Assembly (NCBI GenBank): GCA_023245515.1
Contig: JAHFKE010000045.1
Location: 1 to 8,654, forward strand
DNA: 8,654 bases
DNA from: Candidatus Levyibacteriota bacterium
GTDB lineage: Bacteria > Patescibacteriota > Microgenomatia > Levybacterales > UBA12049
Reading direction: 5' to 3'
The notes under the pieces are model-generated. The model saw only the letters and a program-made list of their open reading frames with translations. It was not told the DNA's origin and searched no databases. Both the position numbers and the translations under genes were made by a program. Numbering within the stretch: position 1 is the stretch's first letter; each line of letters opens with the position of its first letter. Below are positions 4,797 to 8,654 of the stretch, piece after piece.

Positions 4797-4879
4797 GTCG
4801 AGAAGTGCTCTATGCGGAGCGGAAGAGTGCGAATGCACACCTTCCTCGCTTATCAGCGATCCGTATACCACTTCTCGAC
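4797..4879 (+). ncRNA. 83-base element folding as a three-way junction
   Basis: The outer stem is GTCGAGAAGTG (4797-4807) with CACTTCTCGAC (4869-4879), 11 perfect pairs. After a CTC/C internal loop, 4811-4818 pairs with 4860-4867 (8 pairs, one G-U). Two hairpins sit inside: 4821-4825/4841-4845 plus GTGC/GCAC (4827-4830/4835-4838) with loop GAAT, and CGCT/AGCG (4847-4850/4855-4858) with loop TATC. That is 32 pairs in 83 bases. The G-U pair (4814-4864) favours the plus-strand RNA. It begins 40 bases after the stop of the GC-rich gene, and no T-run follows, so it is not a simple terminator. It may be a 3' UTR structure, a processed RNA or a DNA hairpin. Confidence 0.72.
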
Positions 4880-4882
4880 CTT

Positions 4883-4890
4883 GTCTTATA
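4883..4890 (+). repeat. Right copy of the 8-bp direct repeat GTCTTATA
   Basis: Identical to 3711-3718, in the same orientation, 3 bases after the three-way-junction element ends. The rest of 4891-4939 is unremarkable intergenic DNA before the convergent gene. Confidence 0.35.
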
Positions 4891-4939
4891 TTGTCTCACC
4901 ATTCTGCGTGTGCATTTTGAAGACGACTAGCGGTAAAGA

Positions 4940-5668
4940 CTATTTTGTTATTTGTAATGTAGAGAGCATGAGGTTGAATATGGCGACATAAGGTATTTTT
5001 GAGCGCAACATGATAAGATCGCTGCTTCTTGGTAAGATCACAGATGTAGATTGGTTACCATCCGAGTCTTTGAAATTCTGCTTGCTGCCTGTGATACCCG
5101 CTACTGTAATAGGAGTGCCATTGCCCCCTTCAATCGCCAGCTGTTCGGTATACGGCCTCGTGCTTATCGCAACTGAAATAAAGCGGGCGCTTGCTGTAGA
5201 GGTATTTTCGTTAAAGACAATATAGCTAGGCACCTTAGGCTCCAGCGCTCCCCAGTTGGTGACTGTCCAGTTGATGGGATACTTAATAGTATAGTTGTAT
5301 TGTGAGTTAACATAGGTATTCCAGTGAGATGTAGCCGAAGTAGTTGGTGTAGGTACCGGAGGAGTAGGAGTAGGTATTTGTGTGGGTGCAGGAGTCACTA
5401 CAGTAGGCGTCAGGGCACTGATTGGGGTAACAGGTGTGTTGGTAGGGATTGAGAAGGAATTATCGAGGCTGGCTCTGGCTGAGAGGTGTTGATCTTGGTA
5501 TGAAGGGGCAAGGAGAAGGTAAAGGGTCATCAGCACCGACGCAAGCAGGATTACGCCTAGGCCGACCATGGCTTTATTGGCAAGTATTTTATCTTTAAAG
5601 GTTAAAGGATGCTTGGCAGGATGGGGTGGATTTGAGAAGCTCGACTTATACAAGGTTTTTTCATGCAT
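4940..5668 (-). CDS. Membrane-anchored extracytoplasmic protein with Pro/Thr linker and PsbP-like domain
   Basis: Read from the ATG at 5666-5668 the product is 242 aa. Residues 1-32 are a basic cytoplasmic tail, and residues 33-54 are one membrane segment (AMVGLGVILLASVLMTLYLL) acting as an uncleaved anchor. Residues 74-113 are a Pro/Thr-rich linker (TPAPTQIPTPTPPVPTPTT). Residues 116-242 are an external domain beginning WNTYVNSQYNYTIKYPINW, which resembles PsbP-like domains often seen on CPR surface proteins. Ligand and role are unknown. The open frame extends to a TTG at 5737 overlapping the upstream stop, but a promoter (TTGACC 5699-5704, GAGAAT 5676-5681) places transcription start on the ATG at 5668, so I prefer that. 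The gene converges on the three-way-junction region. Confidence 0.8.
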   Translation of the reverse strand: MHEKTLYKSSFSNPPHPAKHPLTFKDKILANKAMVGLGVILLASVLMTLYLLLAPSYQDQHLSARASLDNSFSIPTNTPVTPISALTPTVVTPAPTQIPTPTPPVPTPTTSATSHWNTYVNSQYNYTIKYPINWTVTNWGALEPKVPSYIVFNENTSTASARFISVAISTRPYTEQLAIEGGNGTPITVAGITGSKQNFKDSDGNQSTSVILPRSSDLIMLRSKIPYVAIFNLMLSTLQITK

Positions 5669-5675
5669 ACAACTT

Positions 5676-5704
5676 ATTCTCACACGAATAGGAATCATGG
5701 TCAA
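5676..5704 (-). promoter_or_regulatory. Promoter of the anchored PsbP-like protein gene
   Basis: TTGACC (5699-5704, 5/6), 17-bp spacer, GAGAAT (5676-5681, 4/6). Seven bases then lead to the ATG at 5668, so the mRNA would be leaderless. The -10 is weak, and the call gains support from its position matching the other promoters here. Confidence 0.5.
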
Positions 5705-5733
5705 GAGAGAGGTGGAGGAATTTATATTTAAAA

Positions 5734-6591
5734 TCAATCTCTAAATCCAGGGGATTTCTTCAATATTTCAGAAATAAATTTCCAATCTTCCTCTGTTAAA
5801 TCATTATCATAAGGTAGTTTTTCATCTGATTTGATCATCATGGTATTCAAGTAAGTATCAACACTTGCGAGTGCTATGCATACAGACCGGTAAGCAATTG
5901 CAAGCTCTTTTCCTGCATGATCTCTTATTTTCTCTCCTAAATCCTCAAGAATTTGGGGTGCATATGGATCACTCCCATTGGTTGCTATCGCATAATGATG
6001 AGTCTTCAGTTTTATCTCAAAATCTGAAAAAACAATGCTTAATGCTGATTGTAGAAATTTCATATTTGTGTATGCAGTCGCTATATCGTTGAATATATCG
6101 TCTTTCTTTAGTCCAGTAATGACACTTGATGAAACAAAAGCATCATGCACTGTTGATTTCAAAAAACCTGCGTGTGTATTTATGCCGGAGAATTTCAGGA
6201 ACATTATTTCAAGATTGCCCTCTTTGTCCATGAAAAATTTATAATTTTCCTTTAATGTCTCAAGTTGAACTCTGTTATACCGTAATTCCTGCCATAGCAT
6301 ACCGAGAAAAAACTTTAATTTTCTTCTTTCTTCAAGATTGCGTACCTGTTCACTCAGCCAAAAACCAAAGTATACGCTTGAGAAGGTAAATGCCGCTTGT
6401 GGCAATATTTCTCCTGGCAAAATAAAGCCGCTCAAAAAGACGAGCATTGTTGCCACAAAGGTGTTATCAAGTATTTTTTTGGTGATCCGAGGAGGGATTT
6501 TATTTTTCAAATTTAGGTTTAAAATAATACCGATAAGAACCAAATCAAGGTATATGAGGTACTTAGAATGTTCATAAATAAATTCAAACAT
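5734..6591 (-). CDS. Orphan membrane protein with three N-terminal helices and a long cytoplasmic domain
   Basis: I do not recognise this protein. Read from the ATG at 6589-6591 it has 285 aa. Hydrophobic segments are at about 10-28 (KYLIYLDLVLIGIILNLNL), 44-60 (TFVATMLVFLSGFILPG) and 66-81 (AAFTFSSVYFGFWLSE). Residues 85-285 are hydrophilic and mostly helical, starting with a charged coiled-coil-like stretch (RNLEERRKLKFFLGML). No enzyme motif is visible. An ATG at 6609 would add six residues, but the extended -10 (TGC-TATACT, 6598-6606) lies across it, so the shorter start is chosen. GC is lower than in the neighbours (21/60 at 6181-6240). The layout, small membrane block plus soluble helical domain, is also seen in some defence effectors, but no similarity is claimed. 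Confidence 0.8.
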   Translation of the reverse strand: MFEFIYEHSKYLIYLDLVLIGIILNLNLKNKIPPRITKKILDNTFVATMLVFLSGFILPGEILPQAAFTFSSVYFGFWLSEQVRNLEERRKLKFFLGMLWQELRYNRVQLETLKENYKFFMDKEGNLEIMFLKFSGINTHAGFLKSTVHDAFVSSSVITGLKKDDIFNDIATAYTNMKFLQSALSIVFSDFEIKLKTHHYAIATNGSDPYAPQILEDLGEKIRDHAGKELAIAYRSVCIALASVDTYLNTMMIKSDEKLPYDNDLTEEDWKFISEILKKSPGFRD

Positions 6592-6597
6592 TTGCGA

Positions 6598-6606
6598 AGT
6601 ATAGCA
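6598..6606 (-). promoter_or_regulatory. Extended -10 promoter of the orphan membrane protein gene
   Basis: TGC-TATACT on the minus strand (6606 down to 6598). No good -35 is found 16-18 bp upstream, as is common for extended -10 promoters. Six bases separate it from the ATG at 6591, so the mRNA is predicted to be leaderless. Confidence 0.6.
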
Positions 6607-6679
6607 CATCAATAAAAAAAGATATTGATGAGACAGGAAATGGGGGTTGAACCTAACGATTGGATTGATAATAAAGCAA

Positions 6680-6707
6680 AAATGGAGACATTAATATGTC
6701 TCCATTT
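6680..6707. terminator. Strong 12-bp hairpin, possible terminator (better on minus strand)
   Basis: AAATGGAGACAT (6680-6691) pairs perfectly with ATGTCTCCATTT (6696-6707) around loop TAAT. On the minus strand the hairpin is followed by a T-rich run (TTTTTGCTTTAT); on the plus strand the run is poor (ATTTCTAG). No gene is seen that would end here on the minus strand except the degraded gene remnant just to the right, for which it would be the natural terminator. Confidence 0.55.
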
Positions 6708-6731
6708 CTAGTGTGTTGTGGGGCTAGGAGG

Positions 6732-6799
6732 AAATTAGAACCTATTTTGGATATGGATGAAGGAGTAATCGTCTTAACTTACAAGAGATTTCCAAAAGT
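6732..6799 (-). pseudogene. Decayed 3' end of a homologue of the gene at 7794-8615
   Basis: Three colinear blocks match the 3' end of the gene at 7794-8615. AAATTAGA-A/G-CCTA at 6732-6744 matches 7784-7796 (12/13). GGATGAAG at 6755-6762 matches 7809-7816 exactly. ATTTCCA-A/T-AAGT at 6788-6799 matches 7833-7844 (11/12). Spacing differs by 2 and 9 bases, and the frame is broken by a stop. Only the last 20 or so codons and the stop region survive. The promoter of the gene at 6814 lies at its right edge. Confidence 0.6.
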
Positions 6800-6801
6800 G
6801 C

Positions 6802-6807
6802 TAATAT
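6802..6807 (+). promoter_or_regulatory. Likely -10 element of the gene at 6814
   Basis: TAATAT at 6802-6807 lies 6 bases before the ATG at 6814, so transcription would start on the start codon. The -35 region is poor: CTTACA at 6778-6783 with an 18-bp spacer matches 4/6. The assignment rests mostly on position and on the absence of any Shine-Dalgarno. Confidence 0.42.
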
Positions 6808-6813
6808 TTATCT

Positions 6814-7548
6814 ATGGAAAGTGGAGAAGGACCTACAGGGTCTGAAAAACAAGGGCTAGGCAAGCGAATAGCAGATTCAATCAAAGATAGATTTGGGTTA
6901 ATGGAAGGCTCCGATACGCGTCCTCCAAGATTTAAAGAGGATGTTGTCAATCATGATCCTTCTTTCTCTCGAATTCTTGATCTTCCTTTACCACACCAAA
7001 GCGCTGCCCTTATGGTTCTCTATCACGCATTAGACTATCGAGTGTTGAGAGATTTTGGAGGATCAGAACACCGAGGAAGTGTGACTGCAATTACTCACCC
7101 ACCGGATCCTATTCCTTTACAGGGTGAGGAGATGGAAAGTGTGGGAAGAGTGTATGCAGACAGATTTGCTGCTTTAATAGAACCCGATGCAGTTTTTAAA
7201 ACAGTCGCGCAGAAGGAGATAGAGCAACGCTGGGAAGCATTTAGTAAAGCATATCAAGAGAAGCGCAAGGAGGATAAAAAGACAAAAGGTTATCCATCTC
7301 ATTATGAGCCCCAGCTGGGAATAGCTTACCAGAGCGTAGATTCTTCTCTGTTTAGTCCTGAAGTTAGAGAAAGTAGAGATCTCTTTTATGATCTTTTGCA
7401 AAAACATCAGGTATATCAAACAGGTGACCGAGCAATTGGAGTCATAATGCTTAATAAGTTACTTAGTCACGATGTAGATGGTCGTAGGCATTATCGTAAC
7501 TATTTAAGTCCTGATGTTCAAAGAGTGGGTCAGGTTCATCGTTCTTGA
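6814..7548 (+). CDS. Orphan soluble protein, 244 aa
   Basis: I do not recognise this protein. It has no signal peptide or membrane segment. The N-terminus (1-45) is Gly/charged and probably flexible. Residues 46-85 look folded (SFSRILDLPLPHQSAALMVL, then YHALDYRVL). Residues 127-158 are a long, highly charged helix (AQKEIEQRWEAFSKAYQEKR), likely a coiled coil. Residues 180-235 are again helical. No catalytic signature stands out. The ATG at 6814 has no Shine-Dalgarno, and a -10 lies 6 bases upstream. After the TGA (7546-7548) the same frame stays open for 61 more codons to 7734, so the protein may once have been longer. It converges on the gene at 7794-8615; the remnant upstream shows this locus has been rearranged. 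Confidence 0.72.
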   Translation: MESGEGPTGSEKQGLGKRIADSIKDRFGLMEGSDTRPPRFKEDVVNHDPSFSRILDLPLPHQSAALMVLYHALDYRVLRDFGGSEHRGSVTAITHPPDPIPLQGEEMESVGRVYADRFAALIEPDAVFKTVAQKEIEQRWEAFSKAYQEKRKEDKKTKGYPSHYEPQLGIAYQSVDSSLFSPEVRESRDLFYDLLQKHQVYQTGDRAIGVIMLNKLLSHDVDGRRHYRNYLSPDVQRVGQVHRS

Positions 7549-7734
7549 TTTTTCTCTGGGGCTTGTAGTAAAATCGGCATAGATAAAATCTTTTGCTTTA
7601 CTTTGGAGAACGCAGACATAGAAGAATTTCATGGAGAATTGGACGTACCAGTCACTTTGTTCCGCCACATCCCTGCCTCACCCCTCGCTCCATTAACACA
7701 GTCTTTAACAGTAGCTAGAGTCTTAATTAGTTAA
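7549..7734 (+). other. Open continuation after the stop at 7548; possible gene fragment
   Basis: In the frame of the preceding gene the DNA is open for 61 codons after the TGA, to TAA at 7732-7734. The later part reads like protein (ENADIEEFHGELDVPVTLF, then RHIPASPLAPLTQSLTVARV). There is no ATG; a TTG at 7603 would give 43 aa but lacks a Shine-Dalgarno. It could be a truncated C-terminal extension of the upstream gene, a remnant of another gene, or chance. A weak promoter-like pair (TTGATT 7545-7550, TAAAAT 7569-7574, 18 bp) precedes it. Confidence 0.3.
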
Positions 7735-7783
7735 GCTGCGCAGCGATGAACCCGAGCATGGCGAGTGGTTGAGGATTGAAAGA
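7735..7783. other. Intergenic tail with a 10-bp palindrome
   Basis: GCTGCGCAGC (7735-7744) is a perfect palindrome. The adjacent CGATGAACC (7744-7752) is the reverse complement of GGTTCATCG at 7533-7541, near the end of the upstream gene. There is no T-run, so no clear terminator. The rest shows nothing recognisable. Confidence 0.3.
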
Positions 7784-7793
7784 AAATTAGAGC

Positions 7794-8615
7794 CTAGTTC
7801 TTGAACTCGGATGAAGCTATTTTTATTCCTTCATTTCCATAAGTTTTCCAAATTTTATCAATAAGACCATTTAAGGCTATTATATCTTCTTGGGTGGTTA
7901 AATGTTTAGCATACAGAAATCCTGTACCAGAACCATAGGTTGTCAGAAATGAATTTATTCGCTCAACTATGGTAGGATCTGTAAATTCTTCAGTTTCTAA
8001 TCCTTGATCTAAATCATGTACAACGCCAATCCAAAATCCTTTTCGCACTTTATAGTAAGGATTGTCGTCAGGACTATGAATGATTCTGTCAGGTATGTCA
8101 TCTAAGTATATTGCCTGTAAGAGTCGTAAGTCTCTGGTGACAGGATTGGGCATCCTATGCTCTGATAGTAAATTATCAGCAAATGTATAAACTGTATGAG
8201 GGTACCTAGTGTTGCTCTGAGCTTGTTGAGCTAAACAAGCTTCCATTCTATCAGGAGAAGGGATGGTGCCTTTTCCCGGTTCAGGGATTTGTATGTCTCC
8301 ATGTAGTAAGGGACTAGCGTTTGTTGGAATATAGTCTGCCTGTAAAGCTGGAACTACGACGTCTCCTCCTGGTGGATTGTAAGGATGCGGTCTGAGGTTA
8401 AAGTTATAAATATTGTGAGCTTTGGCGGCTTTTCCTAACATTATTTCACCATCACGCGTAAGTGGTTCAATGAAAAAGCGCTCTCCTGATTTTTGTCCTT
8501 CAAGCCCTAGCTTGTAATCGGTAACAATCTGGAAATTTGGAGTTTGACGTACAACCTCACCAGGCTGAATAGGTGGTAGCGTTTCTGTGTCACGAGGGAA
8601 TAAGCGTTCATTCAT
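7794..8615 (-). CDS. Orphan soluble protein, 273 aa, with a degraded relative nearby
   Basis: I do not recognise this protein. It is soluble, with no signal peptide or membrane segment. Residues 1-60 are Pro-rich with beta-like stretches (PNFQIVTDYKLGLEGQKSGE). Residues 68-125 are Pro/Asn-rich and probably loop-dominated (NFNLRPHPYNPPGGDVVVP). Residues 140-273 are mixed alpha/beta, with acidic motifs (YLDDIPDRII at 170-179, HDLDQGLETEEF at 200-211). Asp/His clusters could bind metal, but no known active site is evident. The stop is the TAG at 7794-7796. The ATG at 8613-8615 has no Shine-Dalgarno. TATACT at 8625-8630 would start transcription about 2 bases upstream; TTGACT (8645-8650) is only 14 bp from it. 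A decayed copy of the 3' end sits at 6732-6799, so relatives occur at least twice in this genome region. Confidence 0.78.
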   Translation of the reverse strand: MNERLFPRDTETLPPIQPGEVVRQTPNFQIVTDYKLGLEGQKSGERFFIEPLTRDGEIMLGKAAKAHNIYNFNLRPHPYNPPGGDVVVPALQADYIPTNASPLLHGDIQIPEPGKGTIPSPDRMEACLAQQAQSNTRYPHTVYTFADNLLSEHRMPNPVTRDLRLLQAIYLDDIPDRIIHSPDDNPYYKVRKGFWIGVVHDLDQGLETEEFTDPTIVERINSFLTTYGSGTGFLYAKHLTTQEDIIALNGLIDKIWKTYGNEGIKIASSEFKN

Positions 8616-8624
8616 AATACAGAG

Positions 8625-8650
8625 AGTATAATAGAATAAGTAGGAGTCAA
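8625..8650 (-). promoter_or_regulatory. Probable promoter of the gene at 7794-8615
   Basis: Minus strand: TATACT (8625-8630) lies 9 bases before the ATG. TTGACT (8645-8650) is a good -35, but the spacer is only 14 bp, so one of the two may be misassigned. The window ends just beyond. Confidence 0.42.
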
Positions 8651-8654
8651 TATT

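Noticed and set aside
4797..4879. Integron attC site, SRP RNA or tRNA-like identity for the three-way-junction element
   Set aside because: The attC core motifs (RYYYAAC/GTTRRRY) are missing, as are the SRP tetraloop/GGAAG-A signature context and the tRNA arms.
3711..4890. Classical transposon around the GC-rich gene
   Set aside because: No transposase and no terminal inverted repeats: the left end (gtttgacagc) and the complement of the right end do not match. Only the short direct repeat fits.
7533..7752. 9-bp inverted repeat GGTTCATCG / CGATGAACC
   Set aside because: Nine bases over a span of about 200 can arise by chance and no further structure supports it; noted only in the intergenic entry.
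1..8654. CRISPR array, rRNA genes, IS transposase, reverse transcriptase or DGR repeats
   Set aside because: No regularly spaced repeats, rRNA-like segments, DDE/HUH transposase or RT motifs were seen on either strand.

Overview
The window looks like a piece of a Candidate Phyla Radiation (Patescibacteria, probably Parcubacteria-type) genome. The reasons are an FtsB/DivIC-type septation protein with the C-terminal layout I associate with CPR, the tail of a conjugation-type ATPase, a compact RadC, a lipoprotein-like anchor with a Pro/Thr linker, many orphan ORFs, about 35-45% GC, and almost no Shine-Dalgarno sequences. The placement is inference; there is no rRNA or marker gene here to prove it. 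TGA acts as an ordinary stop.

Layout. 1-414: the end of a type IV secretion-type protein and a tRNA-Ile with anticodon TAT. 429-1804 (minus): a tyrosine recombinase followed 2 bases later by an orphan gene. 1908-2595: an FtsB/DivIC-like gene (plus) converging on an orphan gene (minus). 2645-3706: an XRE regulator (minus) and radC (plus), divergent, with overlapping -10 elements. 3721-4879: the most unusual part. A near-consensus promoter is followed by about 300 bases of strongly structured leader, then a GC-rich foreign-looking gene (4065-4757), then an 83-base RNA-like element that folds into a three-way junction. An 8-bp direct repeat brackets the whole unit. 4940-6591 (minus): two membrane-anchored proteins. 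6613-8654: accessory DNA with two orphan genes, and a decayed copy of the 3' end of one of them.

A recurring pattern is that most promoters place the predicted transcription start on or within a few bases of the start codon: 1804-, 1908+, 2595-, 2968-, 2990+, 5668-, 6591-, 6814+ and probably 8615-. These mRNAs are therefore predicted to be leaderless or nearly so. The GC-rich gene is the exception, with a leader of about 300 bases, a Shine-Dalgarno sequence and structured flanks. G-U pairs in those structures favour folding of the plus-strand RNA. I regard 3721-4879 as the best candidate for an undescribed RNA-protein unit. No function is known for it and none is claimed.
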